64,000 nt of DNA, taken from contig JAFVCL010000016.1 in NCBI GenBank assembly GCA_017479285.1, positions 1-64,000 on the forward strand. Reading direction: 5' to 3'. Shown here piece by piece: positions 8,464-16,560 of this stretch (its first letter is position 1; the number at the start of each line of letters is the position of its first letter). Both the position numbers and the translations under genes were made by a program. Source of the DNA: Lachnospiraceae bacterium (lineage in GTDB: Bacteria; Bacillota; Clostridia; Lachnospirales; Lachnospiraceae). The notes beneath the pieces were generated by a model. It was not told the origin of the DNA and did no database searches. It saw only the letters and a list, made by a program, of their open reading frames with translations.

Positions 8464-9312
8464 ATGTTTAAACTGGGCGAGTATCAGGTTTTGAAAATAT
8501 CAAAGCAGGTTGAGTTTGGAGTATACCTCACGGACGGCGCGGATAAGGAAGAGAGAGTCCTTCTCCCGGGAAAACAGGTTCCGGAGGGAGCCGGTATCGG
8601 GGATGAGATAAAAGTATTTATCTATAGAGATTCCGAGGACAGGCTTATTGCCACAACCGCACAGCCCCTTCTTACCATGGGAAATGTCGCAAGACTCCGT
8701 GTTGTGTCTGTAGCAAAGGTCGGAGCCTTTCTTGACTGGGGGCTTGAAAAGGATCTGTTTCTCCCCTTTAAGGAGCAGACCTTCAGGGTCGCCGAGAAGG
8801 ATGAGGTTCTGGTCGCTCTGTATATAGACAAGAGCAGCAGGCTCTGCGCGACGATGAATGTCTATGAGAGCCTTAGAAATGACAGCACATATCGCAAGGA
8901 CGACAAGGTGGAAGGAACCGTTTACCAGATAAGCGAGAATTTCGGTGTATTTGTGGCGGTTGATGATATATACTCCGCACTTGTCCCTAAAAAAGCACTC
9001 TTCGGAGCTGCGGATAAGATAAAGACCGGTGCAAAGCTGTCCGCCAGGGTATCAAGGGTTATGCCCGACGGACGCCTTGAGCTTGCCGTAAGGGATAAGA
9101 GCTATATACAGCAGAGAGAGGATGCGGAGATGATCCTCGATATGCTCGGAAAGGCAAACGGCAGGCTTCCGTTTAATGACAAGGCCTCACCGGAGCTTAT
9201 TGCGGAAAAGACCGGAATGAGCAAGGCGCAGTTTAAGCGCGCGGTGGGAAAGCTCTTGAAGGAAGGGCATATAAACATCAACCCTGACAGTATAGAGCTT
9301 AGGAAGGATTGA
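8464..9312 (+). CDS. cvfB: CvfB-like S1 RNA-binding protein
   Basis: 282 residues. Three S1-type OB segments (about 5-65, 70-135, 148-210) followed by a winged-helix-like C-terminus (about 216-280; AEKTGMSKAQFKRAVGKLL). This is the domain order of CvfB/YitL, a cytoplasmic RNA-binding protein that influences expression of virulence factors and growth in Gram-positive bacteria. GGAG lies 7 nt upstream of the ATG. Probably cotranscribed with the upstream thioesterase gene. Confidence 0.88.
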   Translation: MFKLGEYQVLKISKQVEFGVYLTDGADKEERVLLPGKQVPEGAGIGDEIKVFIYRDSEDRLIATTAQPLLTMGNVARLRVVSVAKVGAFLDWGLEKDLFLPFKEQTFRVAEKDEVLVALYIDKSSRLCATMNVYESLRNDSTYRKDDKVEGTVYQISENFGVFVAVDDIYSALVPKKALFGAADKIKTGAKLSARVSRVMPDGRLELAVRDKSYIQQREDAEMILDMLGKANGRLPFNDKASPELIAEKTGMSKAQFKRAVGKLLKEGHININPDSIELRKD

Positions 9313-9349
9313 AACTCCGGATTATAGTGGACCAATTTGCGGGGGATTA

Positions 9350-9378
9350 TTGATTTACGGAGAACTATATGTTACAAT
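9350..9378 (+). promoter_or_regulatory. Sigma-A promoter of the yjfB-like gene
   Basis: TTGATT (9350-9355), 17-nt spacer, TACAAT (9373-9378), giving a leader of about 50 nt before the ATG at 9437. I did not find a sigma-D motility promoter here. Confidence 0.6.
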
Positions 9379-9436
9379 TACCCTAACTAAAAGGATTTAG
9401 TGTTTTGATTCATGGATGAATCGGGAGGTGATAAAC

Positions 9437-9634
9437 ATGAGTATGGCAATACCACAGCTTTCGACAGCTGTAAGTCAGGCAAATCTTAAGACCGATCTCG
9501 GTGTTCTTGTTCTTGCCAAAACAATGGACGAGGGCGAGAAAATCGGTGAGAATATGGTGGAAATGCTTGATGCCGCAGCAATGGAGAGAAGCGTCAACCC
9601 TGCGGTGGGCGGAAATTTTGATATGTCCGTATAG
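9437..9634 (+). CDS. YjfB-family putative motility protein
   Basis: 65 residues, starting MSMAIPQLS, with the family pattern of an N-terminal Ser/Gln-rich helix (LSTAVSQANL), a central VLVLAKTMDEG segment, and a short hydrophilic end. YjfB proteins are small, of unknown biochemical role, and occur with flagellar regulons. The start at 9437 is chosen because GGGAGGTG lies 6 nt upstream; an in-frame ATG at 9416 has no ribosome binding site. Monocistronic, with its own promoter and terminator. Confidence 0.8.
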   Translation: MSMAIPQLSTAVSQANLKTDLGVLVLAKTMDEGEKIGENMVEMLDAAAMERSVNPAVGGNFDMSV

Positions 9635-9665
9635 TTATGCAGGATGAATTTATTGAGTTTTATTA

Positions 9666-9697
9666 AAGGATCGGAGTTTTTGCTCCGGTCCTTTTGT
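9666..9697 (+). terminator. Rho-independent terminator after yjfB-like gene
   Basis: 11-bp stem AAGGATCGGAG / CTCCGGTCCTT (one G-T pair) with loop TTTTTG, followed by a short T run. Confidence 0.9.
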
Positions 9698-9760
9698 CAT
9701 TTTTATACAGTATTTTCTCTTACAATGAATAATTATATAAAGATTTTGACGAAAAAGTCA

Positions 9761-9809
9761 AAAAAATAACCAAAAATAGGTTGTTTTTTTGGTTATTTTT
9801 TAGTATAGT
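9761..9809 (+). promoter_or_regulatory. Promoter overlapped by a 16-bp inverted repeat (candidate operator)
   Basis: Exact inverted repeat: AAAAAATAACCAAAAA (9761-9776) and its complement at 9786-9801, 9 nt apart. Putative -35 TTGTTT (9781-9786) and -10 TATAGT (9804-9809), spacing 17 nt, are interleaved with it, so a protein bound to the palindrome would compete with RNA polymerase. The regulator encoded just downstream is the obvious candidate. It could also serve as a weak bidirectional terminator, but the T run is part of the stem. Confidence 0.6.
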
Positions 9810-9859
9810 TTAAGTGGTGCCTTTTGAAGAAGGCGTTCGTAACCTTGTTGGAGGAAAAT

Positions 9860-10945
9860 ATGATCTCAAATCAGATTCTACAGAATACACTGGATGGTCT
9901 TACCCAGATTTCGGGAGTATCCTTGAGCGTTATGGATCCCGAGGGAAAAGTGGCCGCATCTACAGCGGATCTTTCTGAGTGCAGCCGTCCGGCAGCGGAA
10001 TTTGCAAAATCTCCCGCTGATTCTCAGGAAATTTCAGGATATCAGTATTTCAAAATATACGATGAGCAGACCATGGAATATGTTTTGGTTGTCGGCGGCA
10101 GCGGTGAGGAAAAATATGTTGTGGGAAGAATGGTGGCTTTTCAGATCCAAAGTCTTCTCGTTGCTTACAAGGAACGCTTTGATAAGGACAACTATATCAA
10201 GAATCTGCTTTTGGACAATCTCCTTCTTATAGACATATACAGCAGATCCAAGAAGCTTCACATCCAGACTGAGGTGCCCCGTATCGTGTTTGTGATCGAG
10301 TGCGCAAAGGGTAAGGATAACAACCTTCTTGACCTTACCAAGACCGCGATCACCGGAGGTAAGGATTTTGTTACCGCCGTAGATGAGAAGAATGTAATAA
10401 TAGTTAAAGAGCTTGCATCCATGGATGCGGCGAAGGAAATTGATAAGACCATAAAGAATCTTTCCGCGTTTTACCACAAGGAAGGGGTAAAGGGGCTCCG
10501 TATCGCATACGGAACCGTTGTGCCCGAGATCAAGGAGGTCAGCCGTTCATACAAGGAAGCCCGTATGGCGGCAGATGTGGGAAGGATCTTTTTCGAGGAA
10601 AAGGAAGTGGTGGCATACAACCAGCTCGGAATCGGTCGCCTTATATACCAACTCCCCATACCTCTTTGCAAGATGTATATAGAGGAGATTTTCGGCACAA
10701 AGTCACCAGATGATTTTGATGAAGAAACTTTGACGACCATTCAGAAATTCTTTGAGAACAACCTGAATGTCTCGGAAACATCAAGGCAGCTTTTCATCCA
10801 CAGAAATACACTGGTTTATCGCCTTGACAAGCTTCAGAAGAGCACAGGTCTCGATCTTCGCGCTTTTGAAGACGCGATAACCTTCAAGATCGCTCTTATG
10901 GTGGTAAATTATATGAAGTGTATTGAAGAGAACGAATACAGATAA
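9860..10945 (+). CDS. CdaR/PucR-type transcriptional regulator
   Basis: 361 residues. N-terminal sugar-diacid-recognition-like domain (about 1-125; ILQNTLDGLTQISGVSLSV), a central GGDEF-like segment of the CdaR family (about 135-265) without catalytic motif, and a C-terminal PucR helix-turn-helix (about 300-355; NNLNVSETSRQLFIHRNTL). The family regulates carbohydrate-acid or purine genes. The start at 9860 is chosen because GGAGG lies 5 nt upstream; a TTG frame start at 9824 has none. It lies 24 nt before ftsE in the same direction, so it may be cotranscribed with, and possibly regulate, the division genes. That is unusual context for this family; the ligand is unknown. Confidence 0.85.
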   Translation: MISNQILQNTLDGLTQISGVSLSVMDPEGKVAASTADLSECSRPAAEFAKSPADSQEISGYQYFKIYDEQTMEYVLVVGGSGEEKYVVGRMVAFQIQSLLVAYKERFDKDNYIKNLLLDNLLLIDIYSRSKKLHIQTEVPRIVFVIECAKGKDNNLLDLTKTAITGGKDFVTAVDEKNVIIVKELASMDAAKEIDKTIKNLSAFYHKEGVKGLRIAYGTVVPEIKEVSRSYKEARMAADVGRIFFEEKEVVAYNQLGIGRLIYQLPIPLCKMYIEEIFGTKSPDDFDEETLTTIQKFFENNLNVSETSRQLFIHRNTLVYRLDKLQKSTGLDLRAFEDAITFKIALMVVNYMKCIEENEYR

Positions 10946-10969
10946 TTACAGATACTATTCGAGGAAGAC

Positions 10970-11710
10970 ATGGCAGATAAAAAAACGATTATGAGAAACC
11001 GTTTTGTAGACGAAAACGGTATCATTTTTCTTGATAATGTAAGTATGAATTATCCGGAGCAGGGAGCTCCCGCGATAGACAACATTACTCTCAGGGTTGA
11101 CAGGGGGGAGTTTGTTTTTATCACGGGAGACAGCGGATCCGGTAAATCAACTATGATAAAGCTCCTCCTGCGTGAACTTGTTGCGACGAGCGGAAACGTA
11201 TATGTAAACGGATATAATACCAAGAAGCTTCGCCACGGACAGATTCCGAAATTCAGGAGAAGTCTGGGTGTTGTCTTTCAGGATTTCAGGCTTTTGAAGG
11301 ACAGAAATGTATACGAGAATGTAGCTTTTGCGCAGAGGATAATCGAAGTACCGGGGGCGCAGATGCGCCGCAATGTCCCCAGTATCCTTTCAATGGTGGG
11401 ACTTGCCGGAAAGTATAAGTCCGATGTCAGAAAGCTGTCGGGAGGAGAGCAGCAGAGGGTTGCTCTTGCAAGGGCGCTTATCAATAAGCCGTCGATACTT
11501 CTGGCGGATGAGCCGACCGGTAACCTTGATCCGAACAACTCATGGGAAATCATGAGCATGATCGAGGAAATAAACGAGATGGGGACAACCGTAGTCGTTG
11601 TCACACACAGCCCCGAGATCGTGAACGCCATGAAGAAGCGTGTGGTTACCATGCGCAAGGGAATCATTGTAAGCGATGAGGAAGAAGGACTTTATATAAA
11701 TGAAGATTAG
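10970..11710 (+). CDS. ftsE: Cell division ATP-binding protein FtsE
   Basis: ABC ATPase that, with FtsX, transmits a cytoplasmic ATP cycle to cell-wall hydrolases outside the membrane. 246 residues: Walker A GDSGSGKST (53-61), Q-loop VFQDFRLL, signature LSGGEQQR (156-163), Walker B ILLADEP (176-182) and switch His in VVVTHSP. An N-terminal extension of about 20 residues precedes the usual FtsE start. Its last 11 bases overlap ftsX, showing translational coupling. Confidence 0.96.
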   Translation: MADKKTIMRNRFVDENGIIFLDNVSMNYPEQGAPAIDNITLRVDRGEFVFITGDSGSGKSTMIKLLLRELVATSGNVYVNGYNTKKLRHGQIPKFRRSLGVVFQDFRLLKDRNVYENVAFAQRIIEVPGAQMRRNVPSILSMVGLAGKYKSDVRKLSGGEQQRVALARALINKPSILLADEPTGNLDPNNSWEIMSMIEEINEMGTTVVVVTHSPEIVNAMKKRVVTMRKGIIVSDEEEGLYINED

Positions 11711-12599
11711 CACATTTTTTTACACATTATGGCAGGGTGTCAGAAACCTTTTCCGGAACGGGTGGTATTCGCTTGCGTCGATCTCAACTATAGCCGCATG
11801 CCTTTTTCTTTTCGGACTTTTTTTCTCTGTCGTGTTTAATATAAGAAATATCCTGCTTACAGCTGAGGAAGCAGTGTCGATAACTGTTTTCTTCAACGAG
11901 GGTGTGAGTGATACAAGGATCGCCGAAATAGGTGATGAGATCAAAGGCCGTGTCGAGGTTTCTGAGGTTGTCTTTCATTCGGACGAAGAAATCTGGGAGG
12001 AGTTTGGTTCCACCTATTACGGACCGGATTACGCCACAGGTTTCCCGGAAAATCCTCTTGAGGGAGATCACAACTATGAGGTGTTCCTCAGCGATGTTTC
12101 AATGCAGGACACTCTTGTAAACTGGCTGCAGAACAAGAGCGAGGTAAGGAAGGTAAACTATTCGGAACTGACGGCAGATACGCTGACCGGCGTAAACAGT
12201 CTTATCGCCTATGTTTCCATCGCAATAATTGCGATACTTCTTGCGGTCAGTATTTTCCTTATAAGCAATACCGTAAGAGTTGGGATTTCGGTGAGAGCTG
12301 AGGAGATAAGTATTATGAAGTATGTCGGAGCGACGGATTTTTTTGTAAGAGCGCCTTTCGTGCTGGAGGGAATACTTATAGGACTGATAGGATCAGTAAT
12401 TCCGCTTTTACTTATCCATGAGCTTTATGATTATGTACTTAGTTATGTGACGGATCGTTTTGAGATATTGAGCAGTATGCTGAATTTTGTGTCCATTGAA
12501 GAGATATTCCATTATCTTTTGCCGGTCACACTTATTGTGGGGGTAGGCATCGGATTCATCGGAAGTTTGGCGACGGTACGCAAGCACTTGAGAGTTTAA
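11700..12599 (+). CDS. ftsX: Cell division membrane protein FtsX
   Basis: 299 residues with the FtsX topology: first membrane segment about 24-46, a large extracellular domain (47-165), then three membrane segments (about 168-190, 217-240, 272-292) with the FtsX-type permease motif ISIMKYVGATDFFVRAPF. It transmits FtsE ATPase activity to an outside hydrolase, very likely the M23 protein encoded 2 nt downstream. Confidence 0.95.
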   Translation: MKISTFFYTLWQGVRNLFRNGWYSLASISTIAACLFLFGLFFSVVFNIRNILLTAEEAVSITVFFNEGVSDTRIAEIGDEIKGRVEVSEVVFHSDEEIWEEFGSTYYGPDYATGFPENPLEGDHNYEVFLSDVSMQDTLVNWLQNKSEVRKVNYSELTADTLTGVNSLIAYVSIAIIAILLAVSIFLISNTVRVGISVRAEEISIMKYVGATDFFVRAPFVLEGILIGLIGSVIPLLLIHELYDYVLSYVTDRFEILSSMLNFVSIEEIFHYLLPVTLIVGVGIGFIGSLATVRKHLRV

Positions 12600-12601
12600 T
12601 T

Positions 12602-13876
12602 ATGAAGAAGAATCCATTTAGAAAATTTGAAAAAGGGGGAGCCAGAGCGGTCTGTCTTTTTATGACGGCCGCTTTGGCTGTTTTGTGTATTCTGCCTGTG
12701 GCAGGAGCTCACGGAGCAACATCATACTCGGGAATAACCTCCGAGTCCATCAAGAAAAAACAGGCGGAGATAGAGCAGGCAAAGCAGGACAAGGCGGAGA
12801 TCCAGAGCAAGAAGTCAGATGTCGAGAGCATCAAGAAAAACCTTGAACAGCAGAAAAATGATATTGCCGCGTATATAACGGAAATTGACGCTACCCTTGA
12901 GCAGATGAATTACAATATCATGGATCTTGAGGATCAGATAGCCATCAAGGAAGCGGATCTTGAGAGAACGCAGCAGGAATATATCGAGGCGAAATCCCAG
13001 GAAGAAGAGCATTACGAGGCCATGAAGGTCCGCATGAGAATGATGTATGAGAAGGATGACACAAGCGTCCTTACAAGCCTTCTCGGCTCGACCAGTCTGA
13101 GGGATCTTCTCAACCGTATGGATTACATTGAAGCCGTGATCGAGTATGACAAGGAATCATGGGAACAGTTAAAACGCGCGAGAGAATATGTAAATCTATG
13201 CTGGCAGGAGCTGGAACTCGCGAAGGAGTCTCTTGACGAGACAAAAAATAGCGTAGAGGAAGAAAAGGCCGGGATGGAGGAACTCCGCGAGCAAAAGAAC
13301 GCCCAGCTCGAGGAGTATATGAGAAGCATTGCGGCATCCCAGGCGGAGATAGATAACCTTGAAAGCCAGATCGATGACTATGACGATGAGATAGCGGCTC
13401 TCGCTAAGGCAATCGAGGTCGAGCAGCAGCAGATATGGCTGGCGCAGCAGAACCAGGCGAGAACATACGACGGGGGAAGCTTTATATTTCCCATCGCAAG
13501 CTATAAGTATATTTCCAGCAAATATGGGTGGAGGATCCACCCCATTACCGGAAAAAACCAGTTCCACAGCGGAGTTGACCTTGCGGCACCTTACGGGACA
13601 GCCATTTATGCGGCGTATTCGGGAGTTGTGGCATCTGCCGGATATAATGCCTCGATGGGAAATTATGTCATGATAAATCATGGCGACGGATTATACACTG
13701 TGTATATGCACGCCTCATCTCTCTATGTCAAGGAAGGGGATGCGGTGGCGATTGGACAGACGATAGCCGCGGTGGGAAGCACCGGATCGTCAACGGGTAA
13801 TCATCTCCACTTCAGCGTAAGACTAAACGGAGAATATGTTGATCCGAATGATTATGTTTATTTCTACGCAAGATGA
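12602..13876 (+). CDS. FtsEX-associated M23 peptidoglycan hydrolase with coiled coil
   Basis: 424 residues. Signal peptide about 1-38 (cleavage likely after AHGA), a long coiled coil (about 45-285) of the EnvC/PcsB/CwlO type, and a C-terminal M23 (LytM) domain (about 295-424). All metal and catalytic residues are present: His322 and Asp326 (HSGVD), His370 (YMH), His403 (HLHF). So, unlike E. coli EnvC, whose LytM domain is degenerate and only activates amidases, this one should cut peptidoglycan itself. The gene begins 2 nt after ftsX. Inference: its coiled coil docks on FtsX and is opened by FtsE ATPase cycles. Confidence 0.93.
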   Translation: MKKNPFRKFEKGGARAVCLFMTAALAVLCILPVAGAHGATSYSGITSESIKKKQAEIEQAKQDKAEIQSKKSDVESIKKNLEQQKNDIAAYITEIDATLEQMNYNIMDLEDQIAIKEADLERTQQEYIEAKSQEEEHYEAMKVRMRMMYEKDDTSVLTSLLGSTSLRDLLNRMDYIEAVIEYDKESWEQLKRAREYVNLCWQELELAKESLDETKNSVEEEKAGMEELREQKNAQLEEYMRSIAASQAEIDNLESQIDDYDDEIAALAKAIEVEQQQIWLAQQNQARTYDGGSFIFPIASYKYISSKYGWRIHPITGKNQFHSGVDLAAPYGTAIYAAYSGVVASAGYNASMGNYVMINHGDGLYTVYMHASSLYVKEGDAVAIGQTIAAVGSTGSSTGNHLHFSVRLNGEYVDPNDYVYFYAR

Positions 13877-13959
13877 TCTTGCATAGAATGGCCTGTACGC
13901 GCACGCCCCTTGAGGGATTAGCGGACGACAGGCATTAAGACATGGCAGGATAAAGTAAA

Positions 13960-15231
13960 ATGGATAATTTAAATGAAAACGGCACGCCTCTGCCTGAGGC
14001 GCATGCAGTCAAAGAAAAAAGAGACAGAACACAGTTTGCTGCCGGAATAATAACAGGCGCACTTGTAATGGCGATAGTCATGCTGATAGTCGTGCTTATG
14101 GTAATAAGGCATTATTCTTCCGCAAAGACCGCAAATACGGGATTTGTATCTACGGGGGAGAGTGTCATCGATGAGGAACTTATCACGAAGATCGATCAGA
14201 TAAGGTCTATTTTGGACAGCAAATCGATCTATGATATCGACGATGAAAATTTAAAAACAGGGATCATCGACGGTATGCTTGCCGCAACGGGTGACAAATA
14301 CGCGTATTATTATACTGCCGAGGAGATAGAGTCCCAGATGGAAACCTATACCGGATCCTTTTACGGTATCGGTGTGGTTCTGTTTATGGATGAGGGAAAT
14401 CTCCCGACGATAACAAATGTATATGAGGATTCGCCCGCTGAAAAAGCCGGCTTTAAGTCAGGGGATATTATCCGTGAGGTTGATGGCGAGGATGTTTCGC
14501 AGCTTGATCTTGACGGGATCGTTTCAAGAGTAAGAGGTGAAAAGGGTACAAAGGTTGAGATCGTTGTATGGAGAGAGAGCGAGGGAGGAAATGTAACTCT
14601 CTATCCTGTAAGAGATGAGATTAAAGAGATCGTCGTCGAATACGAGATGAAGACGGACGACATCGGATATGTACATATCGAGGCATGGTACGATACGACT
14701 GCGGAGCAGTTTGACAATGCCATAAAGACTCTCGAATCACAGGGCATGGATAAGGGGCTTATAATCGACTTGAGGAGTAATACCGGCGGACTTCTGAACG
14801 CGGCAATAGAGTGTCTTGATGTATGCCTTCCAGAGGAGCCTGTATTATATGTCGAGGATAATACGGGAAAGAGAACTTCATATAATACATACGATCCGGA
14901 CGAGGTGGATATTCCAATCGTTATATTAACCGATGGTTATACCGCCAGTGCATCTGAAATCTTTACCGGTGCGATGAAGGATTACAACAAGGCAATATCC
15001 CTCGGAACGGAAACATACGGCAAGGGAGTTGTCCAGTCCTTTTATTATCTCTACGATGAATCGGCGATGAAGCTTACCACAGAGCAGTATTTTACGCCCA
15101 ACGGAACCGCGATAGACGGCGACGGGATAGACCCCGACATTGAAGTAAAGTTTGATTCGGAAAGCTATAATGATCCGGATAATCCCTCTGACAATCAGCT
15201 TGATGCGGCGATCAAATATCTTAATGAGTAA
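13960..15231 (+). CDS. ctpA: C-terminal processing peptidase (S41 family)
   Basis: 423 residues: single N-terminal membrane anchor (about 27-50), PDZ domain (about 130-215) and S41 protease core. The Ser/Lys dyad is Ser330 (GYTASASEIF) and Lys355 (TYGKGVVQ), 25 residues apart as in Prc/CtpB. It acts outside the membrane on the C-termini of envelope proteins. The ftsE-ftsX-hydrolase-ctp order is conserved in Firmicutes, and the neighbouring M23 hydrolase is a plausible substrate. The 83-nt gap before it shows no terminator, so it belongs to the same operon. Confidence 0.94.
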   Translation: MDNLNENGTPLPEAHAVKEKRDRTQFAAGIITGALVMAIVMLIVVLMVIRHYSSAKTANTGFVSTGESVIDEELITKIDQIRSILDSKSIYDIDDENLKTGIIDGMLAATGDKYAYYYTAEEIESQMETYTGSFYGIGVVLFMDEGNLPTITNVYEDSPAEKAGFKSGDIIREVDGEDVSQLDLDGIVSRVRGEKGTKVEIVVWRESEGGNVTLYPVRDEIKEIVVEYEMKTDDIGYVHIEAWYDTTAEQFDNAIKTLESQGMDKGLIIDLRSNTGGLLNAAIECLDVCLPEEPVLYVEDNTGKRTSYNTYDPDEVDIPIVILTDGYTASASEIFTGAMKDYNKAISLGTETYGKGVVQSFYYLYDESAMKLTTEQYFTPNGTAIDGDGIDPDIEVKFDSESYNDPDNPSDNQLDAAIKYLNE

Positions 15232-15283
15232 ATAATTAGATATATATATCATTTATAGAATTATTGAAAGGAAGGTTATTTAA

Positions 15284-15979
15284 ATGAAAAAATATGTAGC
15301 TGAGTTTATAGGAACAATGGTGCTCGTCATCCTCGGATGCGGAACAGCAATGCTTGTGGGATGCGATGCCGCAAACGGCAGCGGTTATCTTCTTACCGCT
15401 CTTGCTTTCGGTCTTACGATCGTGGCAATGGCATACAGCATCGGAAACATTTCAGGTTGCCACATCAATCCCGCAGTGTCTCTCGGCGTACTTATAAGCG
15501 GCGGAATGAGTGGAAAGGATTTCTGCGGATATGTTGTATCACAGTGCCTTGGCGCGTTCGCGGGCTCCGGCATCCTTGCTCTTATCTTTAAGCTTGGCGG
15601 AGTTACGGATAAGACCGGAGGCTTCGGAACCAATGGACTTGCAGGCGTGGGCGGAAGCGCTGTGGCAGGCCTTATCGTAGAAATCGTCCTTACCTGCATA
15701 TTTGTACTTGCAATACTTGGCGTTACTTCTTCAAAAGCAGGACACGGCTCATTCGGCGGACTTGTCATCGGACTTACGCTTGTTGTTGTTCATATCCTCG
15801 GTATCGGGCTTACGGGAACCAGCGTTAACCCCGCAAGAAGCCTTGGTCCTGCCATCGTAGCTGCAATCAGCGGTAATACCGCGGCAATCGCACAGGTCTG
15901 GGTATTCATTGTCGGACCTCTTGTAGGTGCGGCAATCGCAGCATTTGTTTACAAGTTTTTGGAGAATTCAAAGAACTGA
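15284..15979 (+). CDS. aqpZ: Aquaporin Z-like water channel
   Basis: 231 residues with six membrane helices and two half-helices carrying the NPA boxes (INPAVS, Asn62; VNPARS, Asn182). Positions of the selectivity filter read Phe42, His170, Thr179, Arg185, the water-selective AqpZ set rather than the glycerol facilitator set. GGAAGG lies 9 nt before the ATG. It stands alone between ctpA and the zinc-ribbon gene. Confidence 0.9.
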   Translation: MKKYVAEFIGTMVLVILGCGTAMLVGCDAANGSGYLLTALAFGLTIVAMAYSIGNISGCHINPAVSLGVLISGGMSGKDFCGYVVSQCLGAFAGSGILALIFKLGGVTDKTGGFGTNGLAGVGGSAVAGLIVEIVLTCIFVLAILGVTSSKAGHGSFGGLVIGLTLVVVHILGIGLTGTSVNPARSLGPAIVAAISGNTAAIAQVWVFIVGPLVGAAIAAFVYKFLENSKN

Positions 15980-16091
15980 TCTGTTAGAAGCCGATCACTG
16001 CTGATCGGATGTAAAGCATTTTTCGTTGTTACATTTATAGCTGCTTACTTTGATTCGGAAAATGGAAACAGGGAAAGAAAAGGAGGGCGCT

Positions 16092-16469
16092 ATGAAGGGC
16101 TATAAAATGTCGATAATGGAAACAAAAAAACCGCCTCTTGCACCGATTCCCAAAGAGGATCCCGAGAAGGAGGAAGAAAAGAAAAAGCTCCTTGAGGCAC
16201 TTAAGTACGATGACGGGGAGAAAACCCCTACTATCTGCAGTATATGTAAGGCAATGCTTGAGTATAACGGGCTTGGGGAATATGTCTGCCCGGATTGCGG
16301 ACACAAGGAGTATGACTCCTACGGAATGGTGAGAAATTACCTTGAAAAGTATCCCGGAGCCAACATTCTTCAGGTGGAGAAGGCCACCGGGATCCCGAGG
16401 CAGAAGATCACGAAGATGATCGCGGAGGATCGGTTTCGTGTCGCGGGCGGAAATGTTTCCATGCAGTAA
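16092..16469 (+). CDS. YvyF-like zinc-ribbon flagellar-associated protein
   Basis: 125 residues. A charged N-terminus, a C4 zinc ribbon (ICSICKAML ... YVCPDCGHKEYD, about 48-75), then a helix-turn-helix-like segment RNYLEKYPGANILQVEKATG (about 82-101) followed by IPRQKITKMIAEDRF. This pattern matches the flagellar operon protein family of B. subtilis YvyF, thought to be a regulatory factor. Start at 16092 is preceded by AGGAGGG after 4 nt; an in-frame ATG at 16050 lacks a site. Here it is not next to flagellar genes. Confidence 0.75.
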   Translation: MKGYKMSIMETKKPPLAPIPKEDPEKEEEKKKLLEALKYDDGEKTPTICSICKAMLEYNGLGEYVCPDCGHKEYDSYGMVRNYLEKYPGANILQVEKATGIPRQKITKMIAEDRFRVAGGNVSMQ

Positions 16470-16507
16470 ATAGTTTCAGATAACCGACGGTTAGAAATAT
16501 GGGAATT

Positions 16508-16541
16508 AAAAATGGTATACTTTTAAAAGTATGCCATTTTT
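16508..16541 (+). terminator. Palindromic terminator before uvrB
   Basis: A 34-nt self-complementary sequence (AAAAATGGTATACTTTT with its near-exact complement, one G-T pair) ending in a T run, 9 nt before the uvrB ribosome binding site. It should end transcription from the YvyF-like gene and, given the closeness, could attenuate uvrB. Confidence 0.7.
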
Positions 16542-16560
16542 GCTATAGATGGAGATAAAA

